Of a stretch of DNA of 64,000 nt, positions 18,318-25,573 are shown piece by piece. This DNA is from Caldifarciminota bacterium (GTDB lineage: Bacteria; Hydrothermota; Tepidihabitantia; SM23-42). Position 1 is the first letter of the stretch. Every line of letters starts with the position of its first letter. The notes under the pieces are model-generated. The model was not told where the DNA came from. It worked only from the letters and a program-made list of their open reading frames with translations, and did not search any database. Where the stretch lies: NCBI GenBank assembly GCA_020343595.1, contig CP070802.1, positions 439,327 through 503,326 on the forward strand, given 5' to 3'. Position numbers and translations under genes: made by a program.

Positions 18318-18754
18318 GTTAGCTGCTCTATGCTTCCTTTGGCCTTCAATATCTTTTCCCGCGCCGATTTTGAGAACTTGTGGGCTTTAACCTTGATCGG
18401 ACCCGAGAGTTCTCCATTGCCGAGAACCTTCAACTTGTGTTTACCCTTGACCAAGCCCTTCTCTTTGAGAAATTCGGGTGTGATCTCTGTGTTGGGTTCA
18501 AACTTACTGAGCGCGGTTAGATTGATGATCTCGTACCGTGCTTTGAATATATTCGTGAAGCCTCGCTTTGGGATCCTTCTTGCCAGGGGCATCTGTCCGC
18601 CTTCGAATCCAAGTTTATTACGAAAGCCGGAACGCGCTTTGTGCCCCTTGTGTCCGCGCGTCGATGTTTTGCCATGTCCGGATCCAGGTCCGCGGCCGAC
18701 TCGTTTTGGTTTCTTCGTAGCCCCTTTAGCCGGTGCGATTTCATTTAGTTTCAT
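18314..18754 (-). CDS. rplO: 50S ribosomal protein L15
   Basis: 146 residues: the glycine/basic N-terminal arm ([20 protein letters not shown]) followed by a globular domain, with the family segment [18 protein letters not shown]. It is a late-assembly large-subunit protein near the exit tunnel. It overlaps rpmD by 14 bp and secY by 4 bp. Confidence 0.97.
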   Translation of the reverse strand: MKLNEIAPAKGATKKPKRVGRGPGSGHGKTSTRGHKGHKARSGFRNKLGFEGGQMPLARRIPKRGFTNIFKARYEIINLTALSKFEPNTEITPEFLKEKGLVKGKHKLKVLGNGELSGPIKVKAHKFSKSAREKILKAKGSIEQLT

Positions 18755-18935
18755 GTTTGACTTCCTCTACTTCCACCATGTAAGAAACTTGATTTACCAT
18801 TCCGCGTATCGCCTTGTTGTCTGGAAATATCCTTGTTTTCCCGATCTTGGTGAGACCAAGGGCTTTCAATGTCATCTTGTGTTTTTTCTGCTTGTCAATC
18901 AGGCTTTTCTTCAGTGTTATTTTCAACTTTTTCAT
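18741..18935 (-). CDS. rpmD: 50S ribosomal protein L30
   Basis: 64 residues: [32 protein letters not shown] and [15 protein letters not shown] are the standard L30 segments. The ATG lies 41 bp inside the end of rpsE, and the end overlaps rplO by 14 bp. The homology of the N-terminus supports this start, so the overlap with rpsE is real; the C-terminus of S5 is extended over it. Confidence 0.95.
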   Translation of the reverse strand: MKKLKITLKKSLIDKQKKHKMTLKALGLTKIGKTRIFPDNKAIRGMVNQVSYMVEVEEVKHETK

Positions 18936-19431
18936 GTTTCTTCCTTACGAAATATTCGACTGGCTTATTGCGCATTTCTGCTACTTCAGCAACAGAACGT
19001 ATGGATTTCAGTCCGTTCACGGTTGCACGAGCCAGATTTGTCGGGTTGTGCGAACCCAGGGACTTGGTCAAGATGTTCTTGATACCCGCGGCATCGCAGA
19101 CAGCACGAACCGCGCTCGAGGCGATGATTCCCGTGCCGGTGAGCGCAGGTTTTAGCATGACGTGGCTGGCACAATATTTCCCGGTTGCCGCATGTAAGAT
19201 CGTACCTTCGGTCACATCGACCTTGATCATGTTCTTCTTTGCGCTTTCCGTGGCTTTCCTTATCGCCGGAGCAACTTCTGATGATTTTGCATGGCCGATA
19301 CCAACACTTCCAGTTCCGTCGCCGACAACGACGCATGCATAGAGCTTTAGTCTCTTTCCTCCCTTAACTACTTTGGAAACCCTTTTGAGTTCGATGAGTT
19401 TCTCTATGAACGGTGAAGTCTCTAACACCAA
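18895..19431 (-). CDS. rpsE: 30S ribosomal protein S5
   Basis: 178 residues: N-terminal double-stranded RNA-binding fold with [21 protein letters not shown], then [17 protein letters not shown] and the ribosomal S5 C-terminal domain ([19 protein letters not shown]). It takes part in translational accuracy and forms the mRNA entry site with S3 and S4. The C-terminal extension of about 14 residues is the part read out of frame as the start of L30. Confidence 0.97.
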   Translation of the reverse strand: MVLETSPFIEKLIELKRVSKVVKGGKRLKLYACVVVGDGTGSVGIGHAKSSEVAPAIRKATESAKKNMIKVDVTEGTILHAATGKYCASHVMLKPALTGTGIIASSAVRAVCDAAGIKNILTKSLGSHNPTNLARATVNGLKSIRSVAEVAEMRNKPVEYFVRKKHEKVENNTEEKPD

Positions 19432-19439
19432 ACCTCCTT

Positions 19440-19784
19440 CTAAAATTTCAATCCGGCAGCGCGGGCACCGTCAGCAAGTGCCTTGACCCGGCCGTGGTAT
19501 CTGTAGCCGGCACGGTCGAAAGCAATTTGCTTTATGCCTTTATCGATAGCGAGTTTGCCGATCATCTTGCCTACTTCCGCCGCAACTTCCGTTTTCTTCT
19601 TGCCTTTTGTGTTCTTTAAATTCAATGAGGAACAAGAGAGCAATACCTTCTGTTTTGTGTCATCGATGACCTGCGCGTATATTGCCCGGTTGCTGCGAAA
19701 AACACATAGCCTCGGGCGTTCATTAGTGCCGGCCATCTTCTTTCGAATGCTCAGATGTCTTTTTCTTCTGCCGCTGAGTGCCAC
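19440..19784 (-). CDS. rplR: 50S ribosomal protein L18
   Basis: 114 residues with L18 landmarks [20 protein letters not shown] and [21 protein letters not shown]. It binds 5S rRNA with L5 in the central protuberance. Note that L5 itself (rplE) is not in this cluster. It is 8 bp upstream of rpsE and 10 bp downstream of rplF. Confidence 0.97.
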   Translation of the reverse strand: MALSGRRKRHLSIRKKMAGTNERPRLCVFRSNRAIYAQVIDDTKQKVLLSCSSLNLKNTKGKKKTEVAAEVGKMIGKLAIDKGIKQIAFDRAGYRYHGRVKALADGARAAGLKF

Positions 19785-19794
19785 TAACTCCCCC

Positions 19795-20364
19795 TTATGC
19801 CTGGACTACCGCACGCTTGCCGATCTTCTTCTTCAGTACTTCGTCTGCGTAACGAACGCCCTTGTGTTTGTAGGGGTCTGGTTTCTTGGTCTTCTTTACC
19901 AGTGCCGCGATATCGCCTACTTTTTGTTTGTCGATTCCCTTCAGAGTGATGTAGGTAAGATCACCTTTTTCCGCACTCTTCACGACCTTCATTTCGCATT
20001 TTACATCTTTGGGTATGACAACGGTTTTCGGTTTCACGTAGCCAAGGAAGAGCTGTAATCCTGTGCCGCTCATCTGTGCGCGATATCCAGTTCCCTCGAT
20101 GATCAGGGTCTTCTCGAATTCTTTGAGCACGCCCTCCACCATGTTGACGATCAATGACCTCATCGTACCTTGCTGCGATGCAGCTTGTTTGGTGTTCTCG
20201 AGTGCTTCCACAATTACCTTGTCATTGTCGACGACGACCTTCACTTTGTGGCAGATATTCTGAGTCAGGCTACCAAGCGGTCCTGTGACCTTGACTTTTC
20301 CGTCGGCAACCTCGATCTTCACCTTCTCAGGAATTACTATCGGCCGAAAACGATTCTTTGACAT
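19795..20364 (-). CDS. rplF: 50S ribosomal protein L6
   Basis: 189 residues, the usual two-repeat L6. The start [16 protein letters not shown], the middle [19 protein letters not shown], and the C-terminal [17 protein letters not shown] are typical. L6 binds near the sarcin-ricin loop and the factor-binding site. It lies 12 bp after rpsH. Confidence 0.97.
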   Translation of the reverse strand: MSKNRFRPIVIPEKVKIEVADGKVKVTGPLGSLTQNICHKVKVVVDNDKVIVEALENTKQAASQQGTMRSLIVNMVEGVLKEFEKTLIIEGTGYRAQMSGTGLQLFLGYVKPKTVVIPKDVKCEMKVVKSAEKGDLTYITLKGIDKQKVGDIAALVKKTKKPDPYKHKGVRYADEVLKKKIGKRAVVQA

Positions 20365-20376
20365 CCATAACCTCCG

Positions 20377-20760
20377 TTAGTAAACGTAGGCGATGATCTC
20401 GCCACCTATGCCCTTGCGTCTGGCTTCACGGTCACTCAGCACGCCGACCGGTGTGGTGAGTATCGCCGTGCCCAGCCCGCCCAGGACTTGCGGAATTTCT
20501 TTCTTCGAAACATAGATGCGGCGTGAACACTTTGAAATCCTCTCGAGATCCCTGATGACCGATTCTCCGTTCTTGGCATATTTCAGCATGATCGTGATCT
20601 TTCTCTTTTTGGCATCAAGCGTGAAATTATTAATGTAACCCTCTTCGAGGATGACCCTGAGTATTTCCGTTTTCAACCGAGAGTAGGGAACAGTGACGTC
20701 TTGCTTCTTACCGCGACAGCCGTTCCTGATAATGGTTAGCATGTCAGCAATCGGGTCCAT
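20377..20760 (-). CDS. rpsH: 30S ribosomal protein S8, first gene of this operon
   Basis: 127 residues: DPIADMLTIIRNGCRGKKQDV at the start and the end with GVLSDREARRKGIGGEIIA. S8 is a primary 16S rRNA binder and in many bacteria the translational repressor of the spc operon. The ATG follows AGGAGGATAG. Unusually, this is the first gene of the run: a strong promoter and a divergent gene lie directly upstream, where rplN, rplX, rplE and rpsN would normally be. Confidence 0.97.
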   Translation of the reverse strand: MDPIADMLTIIRNGCRGKKQDVTVPYSRLKTEILRVILEEGYINNFTLDAKKRKITIMLKYAKNGESVIRDLERISKCSRRIYVSKKEIPQVLGGLGTAILTTPVGVLSDREARRKGIGGEIIAYVY

Positions 20761-20814
20761 CTATCCTCCTGTAATCTCCTAAATTTCGACTCATGATTTT
20801 AACCATAGACATTA

Positions 20815-20842
20815 ATAATAGCCAATTCAAGCGAAAAGTCAA
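20815..20842 (-). promoter_or_regulatory. Sigma70-like promoter for the rpsH ribosomal operon
   Basis: Read on the minus strand: TTGACT (20842-20837), 16-bp spacer, TATTAT (20820-20815), about 55 bp before the rpsH ATG. It lies back to back with the promoter at 20870. Between the two -35 boxes is a small inverted repeat AGCAT/ATGCT (20852-20867). Confidence 0.8.
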
Positions 20843-20869
20843 TAGGTAAATAGCATAATTTCATGCTTA

Positions 20870-20897
20870 TTGACATCAGGCCGTGCCGGTCTATATT
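20870..20897 (+). promoter_or_regulatory. Sigma70-like promoter abutting the pseudopilin-like gene
   Basis: TTGACA at 20870-20875, 16-bp spacer, TATATT at 20892-20897. Only 5 nt separate the -10 box from the ATG at 20903, and there is no Shine-Dalgarno sequence, so transcription would begin at or within a base or two of the start codon (leaderless mRNA). Confidence 0.75.
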
Positions 20898-20902
20898 TAC
20901 CG

Positions 20903-21253
20903 ATGAAAGTGATATTCCACCGGGGTTTCGGTGTGATCACGCTCGTACTTTCCCTCATTGTCGTCGCCATCGTTGTCTTCATCGCCATGGCTCTGTATAC
21001 CGGACAGGGCAGTCTTGGGCCAGAGGATATTCGGACACCTGTTGAAAGGGCAAGGAGTGTTGAGTGCGAGGCTCTGGTCAGGAAAGTCAAAATACAGGTG
21101 GATCTCTACCGTTTCGAGAACGACCGATATCCCCAGCACCTGGGAGTGTTAGAGGGTCTGTCAGATACGGATCTACGTTGTCCGGTTACTGACACGCCTT
21201 ATCAGTACGACAACGAGTCGGGCAGGGTTTGGTGCCCGGCACACGAGCGTTAG
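20903..21253 (+). CDS. Type IV pilin/pseudopilin-like single-pass protein
   Basis: 116 residues. The ATG at 20903 is chosen because the promoter -10 box ends 5 nt before it. After a short basic leader the chain reads RGFGVITLVLSLIVVAIVV, like the prepilin GFTLIE helix but lacking the usual Glu at position 5. The rest (IQVDLYRFENDRYPQHLGVLEGL, then CPVTDTPYQYD and WCPAH) resembles the GspG/pilin-like globular part with a paired-cysteine, proline-rich end. It is likely a secreted or membrane-anchored pseudopilin or a relic of one. No pilus or type II secretion genes adjoin it, so the role is open. Confidence 0.65.
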   Translation: MKVIFHRGFGVITLVLSLIVVAIVVFIAMALYTGQGSLGPEDIRTPVERARSVECEALVRKVKIQVDLYRFENDRYPQHLGVLEGLSDTDLRCPVTDTPYQYDNESGRVWCPAHER

Positions 21254-21289
21254 AACCTCCAAAAAGCATAATAATTTCAAATAATTCAC

Positions 21290-21317
21290 TTGACATATGA
21301 CAATATCTACATATAAT
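21290..21317 (+). promoter_or_regulatory. Consensus promoter of the arsenic operon with possible ArsR operator
   Basis: TTGACA at 21290-21295, 16-bp spacer, TATAAT at 21312-21317, both perfect hexamers. The arsR ATG follows after 5 nt. Inverted arms ATATGA (21295-21300) and TCATAT (21317-21322) surround the -10 box, of the ATATGA..TCATAT type seen in ArsR/SmtB operators. This is a likely site of autorepression. Confidence 0.78.
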
Positions 21318-21322
21318 CATAT

Positions 21323-21649
21323 ATGCGAAAAGAAATGGCAGAAATCAAAGCAGCAGCTTTCAGCGCCCTTGCTCATCCTCTCCGGCTCAAAATTCTCGAT
21401 AAGCTTCGCGACGGTCCATGTTGCGTATGCAAGATCACACCCTATGTTGGAGGTGAACAGTCAAACGTTTCACATCATCTGGCGATATTGAGAAAGTCGA
21501 ACATAGTCCGTAGCGAGAAGCGTGGCCTCGAAGTGTGGTATGAGGTGACCGACCGTAAGATCTTTGACATAGTCGATCTGATGAACAATTGTGTTATCAC
21601 TCATTTGAGGAATACCCAGGATATCTTGGGTTCGGCAACTCGGGAATAA
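21323..21649 (+). CDS. arsR: ArsR-family metalloregulator
   Basis: 108 residues, a winged-helix ArsR/SmtB repressor. ALAHPLRLKILDKLRDG opens the fold, CCVC (residues 33-36) lies at the start of the metal-sensing helix as in arsenite-responsive ArsR, and SNVSHHLAILRKSNIV is the DNA-recognition helix region. It would release the promoter upstream when As(III) or Sb(III) binds the cysteines. The first ATG lies 5 nt past the -10 box; a second in-frame ATG at 21335 is an alternative start with a weak purine stretch. It leads a six-gene operon of efflux and thiol-redox proteins. Confidence 0.92.
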   Translation: MRKEMAEIKAAAFSALAHPLRLKILDKLRDGPCCVCKITPYVGGEQSNVSHHLAILRKSNIVRSEKRGLEVWYEVTDRKIFDIVDLMNNCVITHLRNTQDILGSATRE

Positions 21650-21651
21650 TC

Positions 21652-22818
21652 GTGAAAGATTGGACAAAGCTGGCCATCTTCGCTGGTATTTTTCTTCTGC
21701 TCTATTTTCTCCCGTTTGAAGGGGTGAACCTACAGCGCGCGATCATCGAAGCCTTTCTCATGCTTCAGGAGTATGCCCGTGAACATGTTCTGTTTTGTTT
21801 AGTCCCGGCGTTTTTCATTGCCGGTGCGATAAGCATCTTTATCTCAAAAGAAGCCGTTATCAAGTACTTCGGCGCACGGGCGAATAAGATCCTTGCTTAT
21901 GGAGTGGCATCCATTTCCGGTAGCATTCTCGCGGTCTGTTCTTGCACAGTTTTGCCGATGTTTGCCGGTATCTATACACGGGGCGCAGGTATTGGCCCGG
22001 CAACTGCGTTTCTCTATGCGGGCCCAGCGATAAATGTCCTTGCGATCATCCTCACGGCACGGGTGCTTGGCCCGGAACTGGGAATCGCGCGTGCCGCCGG
22101 GGCTATTGTCTTCTCCATCATCATCGGCCTTCTTATGTCGTTCTTCTTCAAAGACAAAGGAATGTCTGATGGTGAATTAGTAAATCCTGAACCGGCAGGG
22201 CAGAGATCACGTTCTCTCGGGCAGAATGTTTTGTATTTTCTTGTCCTTGTTTTCATCTTGATTTTTGCAGCGTGGGCGAGGCCAGAAGAAGCAGTCGGGT
22301 GGTGGAATGCAGTCTACAATGTCCATTGGTATCTGACTGGTGTAATGCTCATCGTTTTATTAATCATGCTTTTCGTGTGGTTCAGAAAGGACGAAATAGG
22401 GGAATGGGTGTTATCAACCTGGATATTTGCCAAGCAGATTCTACCTCTGCTCTTTGCTGGCGTTTTGATAGCCGGATTTCTTCTTGGCCGGCCAAACACT
22501 GATGCGGGGATCATTCCCTCCAGGATAGTAGCAACGCTTGTGGGTGGGAACTCGATCGGGGCTAACCTGTTTGCCTCGATCGCGGGCGCGTTCATGTATT
22601 TCGCCACGCTTACCGAGGTACCTATACTGCAGGGGCTTCTAGGTAGTGGTATGGGTAAGGGGCCGGCACTGGCATTGCTTTTGGCCGGTCCGGCATTGAG
22701 TCTACCCAATATGCTGGTTATCCGCAGCGTAATGGGAACGAGAAAGACATTTACGTTCGTAATACTGGTCGTAATGTTGTCCACGCTTGTCGGGTGGCTC
22801 TACGGATTCCTTTTCTAG
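21652..22818 (+). CDS. ArsP-type permease (DUF318/UPF0718 family)
   Basis: 388 residues from GTG 21652, two bases after the arsR stop; the frame is open upstream but overlaps arsR. There are about ten membrane helices. The first half has KYFGARANKILAYGVASI and AVCSCTVLPMFAGIYTRGAG, with the conserved CxC of this family, and the second half repeats the pattern (ATLTEVPILQGLLGSGMGKG). Some relatives (ArsP) export trivalent organoarsenicals; others sit next to thioredoxins and are uncharacterised. Being in an arsR operon supports a metalloid role. It could instead move a thiol or another metal. Confidence 0.85.
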   Translation: MKDWTKLAIFAGIFLLLYFLPFEGVNLQRAIIEAFLMLQEYAREHVLFCLVPAFFIAGAISIFISKEAVIKYFGARANKILAYGVASISGSILAVCSCTVLPMFAGIYTRGAGIGPATAFLYAGPAINVLAIILTARVLGPELGIARAAGAIVFSIIIGLLMSFFFKDKGMSDGELVNPEPAGQRSRSLGQNVLYFLVLVFILIFAAWARPEEAVGWWNAVYNVHWYLTGVMLIVLLIMLFVWFRKDEIGEWVLSTWIFAKQILPLLFAGVLIAGFLLGRPNTDAGIIPSRIVATLVGGNSIGANLFASIAGAFMYFATLTEVPILQGLLGSGMGKGPALALLLAGPALSLPNMLVIRSVMGTRKTFTFVILVVMLSTLVGWLYGFLF

Positions 22819-22874
22819 GAATTTGATGCAGGCGGATGGGTTTGGATGCAGACTGATTAATTAAGGAGTGATGA

Positions 22875-23942
22875 ATGGAGAATGATAAGGGAGCCAGAGG
22901 TCTTGGACTGTGGGAAAAGTACTTAACACTTTGGGTGTTCCTGTGTATCATTGCTGGTATTGCGCTTGGCAGGATATTCCCAGGTCTGAGCACGATACTC
23001 AGCAGACTCGAGATTGCCAATGTATCTATTCCCATCGCGATATGTCTATTCTGGATGATATATCCCATTATGGTCCAGATCGATTTTCGCCGGGTCGTGG
23101 TCGCCAGCAAAACGCCTAAACCTATCGCGACAACCTTGATCGCAAACTGGGCCATCAAACCGTTTACCATGGCATTCTTTGCCTGGCTATTTCTCAGTGT
23201 TGTATTCAAGAATCTCATTCCCCACGATACCGCGTTGGAATACCGTGCGGGTATGATACTGTTGGGTGTCGCACCGTGCACGGCAATGGTGCTCATGTGG
23301 TCGTATCTTGCCAAAGGTAATATGGCTCACACCCTGGTCATGTGTGCAGTAAATTCACTATCAATGGTCGTCCTGTATGCACCGTTAGCCGGATTCTTGC
23401 TTGGTGTGTCAGGCATATCCATACCCTGGGCGACGATCGCGTTTTCCGTCTTGATCTACATTTGCATACCATTGGCGGCCGGCTACTTGACTCGTTCAAT
23501 TAGCATTAAGAGAAGAGGGCTCGGTTGGTTCAACAAGCGTGTTGTCACTCCCTTGAAGACAGTATCAGTGATCGCTTTGCTGGTGACACTCATCCTCCTT
23601 TTTGCGCTCCAGGGGCATGTGATCATAAGTCTACCGGGCGCGATCGGCATGATAACGATTGGTATTTTTGCGAACATCCTTGTTGTTTTCGTCCTGACTT
23701 ATATCATTGCCAGAATTATTGGAATCGGCTATGAGGACGCGGCTCCGAGTGCGATCATTGCCGGTAGTAATCATTTTGAGGTTGCCATCGCGGTCGCAAC
23801 GACACTATTCGGGATAAAATCAGGTGCTGCACTGGCTACTGTTGTAGGCGTTTTAACTGAGGTGCCAATGATGCTTTTTATTGTGTGGCTCTGCAAGAGG
23901 ACAAAATGGTTCTTTCATAAGAACGTCAATAGTCAAATATGA
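22875..23942 (+). CDS. acr3: Arsenite efflux transporter ACR3
   Basis: 355 residues, ten membrane helices of the BART superfamily. The start WEKYLTLWVFLCIIAGIALG, IMVQIDFRRVV, and GVAPCTAMVLMWSYLAKGN are ACR3 signatures; the Cys at residue 135 corresponds to the essential membrane cysteine. It expels As(III) with the proton gradient. The ATG is preceded by AAGGAGTG. It is the most diagnostic gene of the operon. Confidence 0.95.
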   Translation: MENDKGARGLGLWEKYLTLWVFLCIIAGIALGRIFPGLSTILSRLEIANVSIPIAICLFWMIYPIMVQIDFRRVVVASKTPKPIATTLIANWAIKPFTMAFFAWLFLSVVFKNLIPHDTALEYRAGMILLGVAPCTAMVLMWSYLAKGNMAHTLVMCAVNSLSMVVLYAPLAGFLLGVSGISIPWATIAFSVLIYICIPLAAGYLTRSISIKRRGLGWFNKRVVTPLKTVSVIALLVTLILLFALQGHVIISLPGAIGMITIGIFANILVVFVLTYIIARIIGIGYEDAAPSAIIAGSNHFEVAIAVATTLFGIKSGAALATVVGVLTEVPMMLFIVWLCKRTKWFFHKNVNSQI

Positions 23943-23994
23943 CAGGCGTATTCACAATTTTGTCGCATGTATACAAAGGGCCGGGGAGGTATTG

Positions 23995-24579
23995 ATGAAG
24001 AAGAGAGTGGCCAAATTGTATTATGGTCTGGGTGTTTTAGCACTTCTTGTTGTGTCAGTGGCAACTATGTTTGTTGTGACGACCGGGCACAACGGGGCGC
24101 AGGCAAGTAACACACCTTCAATGGCTGAGCGTGATAGTACCGGACAGATGAAGGTCGACAGCGTGAGTGAGGCAGCGCTGGAACAAGAACTTAGTGCGAC
24201 AGACGACAAATCACACTCGAAAAGTGACGCGTCGGCCGAAATGACCGATGCGAAGGCTTCCAGCGTAACAAAAAACCCGTTGGCGAACGTACTAAAATCA
24301 GGTAAACCCGTGCTCGCTGATTTTGGCAGGGGTACCTGCATTCCGTGCAAGATGATGCAGCCGATTCTTGAGAGGTTGCAGAAGGAGTATGCCGGCAAGG
24401 TGGAGATACTCATACTTGATATCGGCGAGTACCCTGTTTTCTCAAAGGAATACCACCTTATGGTAATCCCGACCCAGATCTTCTTCGATTCAAGTGGGAA
24501 AGAGGTCAACCGCCATCTGGGCTTCATGCCCGAGGATGAAATCGTTGCGCAGCTGAAAGCAATGGGTGTGGAGCGGTAG
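23995..24579 (+). CDS. Membrane-anchored thioredoxin-like protein
   Basis: 194 residues from ATG 23995, which follows GGGGAGG. One membrane helix (about 8-29) is followed by a Ser/Asp/Ala-rich linker (35-95), then a thioredoxin fold (about 97-190) with CIPC at residues 115-118 and the cis-Pro segment MVIPTQIFFD. It would face the periplasm. It lies directly before a CcdA-type gene (2 bp), so electrons from the cytoplasm could reach it through CcdA. Its place in the arsenic operon suggests keeping a thiol or arsenical reduced on the outside. Confidence 0.88.
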   Translation: MKKRVAKLYYGLGVLALLVVSVATMFVVTTGHNGAQASNTPSMAERDSTGQMKVDSVSEAALEQELSATDDKSHSKSDASAEMTDAKASSVTKNPLANVLKSGKPVLADFGRGTCIPCKMMQPILERLQKEYAGKVEILILDIGEYPVFSKEYHLMVIPTQIFFDSSGKEVNRHLGFMPEDEIVAQLKAMGVER

Positions 24580-24581
24580 AC

Positions 24582-25277
24582 GTGGTTGAGATCTTTGCCT
24601 GGTTGACAAAGGTAGTTGAGGGCAATCCTTTGATTGCCGTGACCGCGTCTTTCATCTGGGGCATCCTGAGTATCATCTTGAGTCCGTGCCATCTTACGAG
24701 CGTGCCTCTGATCGTTGGGTACATTGATGAACAAGGGCGAATATCAGTCAAAAGAGCTTTTTGGATTTCAACGCTGTTTGCTTTGGGAATCTTGGTTACC
24801 ATCGCAATGGTGGGTTTGATAACCGCACTTGCCGGTAGAATGCTCGGCGATATTGGCGCTATTGGAAATTACCTTGTGGCCGTCATATTCTTCATTATTG
24901 GCTTGCACTTGCTTGATATCATTCCGTTGCCATGGTCAGGATCAGCGGGCAGGCAAATAAAGCGCAAGGGTTTGGTTGGTGCATTTATCATTGGACTGAT
25001 CTTTGGTCTTGCTTTGGGTCCTTGTACCTTTGCTTATATGGCGCCGATGCTGGGTGTTGTATTCAAGGTTGCCGTCGAGAGATTGCTCTATGCAGTCGTC
25101 TTATTGCTGGCCTATGGTATCGGACACTCTGCAATAATCGTAGCGGCCGGCACATTGACCGAAACCGTGAGTCGGTATTTGCACTGGACTGAGAAATCGA
25201 GGGGCGCGTTGATCGTCAAGCGGATATGCGGCGTATTAGTGATTCTTGGTGGGATTTATTTGATAGCAACATCATAG
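24582..25277 (+). CDS. CcdA/DsbD-type transmembrane thiol electron transporter
   Basis: 231 residues, GTG start 2 nt after the thioredoxin stop, six membrane helices. The two redox cysteines of CcdA are present in symmetric contexts: LSPCHLTSVP in helix 1 and LGPCTFAYMAP in helix 4. CcdA passes electrons from cytoplasmic thioredoxin to periplasmic thiol proteins. Here the likely acceptor is the anchored thioredoxin encoded just upstream, rather than cytochrome c maturation, since no cytochrome genes adjoin. Confidence 0.9.
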   Translation: MVEIFAWLTKVVEGNPLIAVTASFIWGILSIILSPCHLTSVPLIVGYIDEQGRISVKRAFWISTLFALGILVTIAMVGLITALAGRMLGDIGAIGNYLVAVIFFIIGLHLLDIIPLPWSGSAGRQIKRKGLVGAFIIGLIFGLALGPCTFAYMAPMLGVVFKVAVERLLYAVVLLLAYGIGHSAIIVAAGTLTETVSRYLHWTEKSRGALIVKRICGVLVILGGIYLIATS

Positions 25278-25289
25278 CAAGGAGATAAT

Positions 25290-25532
25290 ATGAAGATTAG
25301 AATCTTGGGTCCAGGTTGTCCACGATGCAACGAAGTGGAAAAGAGAACGATCGATGCTCTCGCTGAACTGGATATCCCGGCTGACGTTCAGAAGATCACG
25401 GACCTTAAGAAGATAATGGAATATAACATCATTGCGACACCGGGATTAGTCATCAATGGTAAGATGAAATGCTCGGGAAGAATACCCAGCAAAAGCCAGA
25501 TCAAAAACTGGATTAATGAAGAACTGTCCTAG
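25290..25532 (+). CDS. Small thioredoxin-like redox protein (MTH895 type)
   Basis: 80 residues with KIRILGPGCPRCNEVE at the start; CPRC is at residues 10-13. The rest (EYNIIATPGLVINGKMKCSG) matches the small redox-active disulfide protein family of archaea and anaerobes. It is cytoplasmic and could feed CcdA or take part in arsenate reduction. It is the last gene of the operon, after GGAGATAAT. Confidence 0.9.
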   Translation: MKIRILGPGCPRCNEVEKRTIDALAELDIPADVQKITDLKKIMEYNIIATPGLVINGKMKCSGRIPSKSQIKNWINEELS

Positions 25533-25550
25533 GCGATTACTCCGCCTGGG
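25528..25550 (+). terminator. Possible terminator hairpin after the arsenic operon
   Basis: CCTAGGCG and CGCCTGGG can pair over 8 bp (one G-T) with a 7-nt loop, starting at the stop codon of the last operon gene. No T-run follows on either strand, so this is only a candidate; it lies between convergent genes and could serve both. Confidence 0.35.
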
Positions 25551-25573
25551 ATGTGCTGTATCAAAATTGTCGT

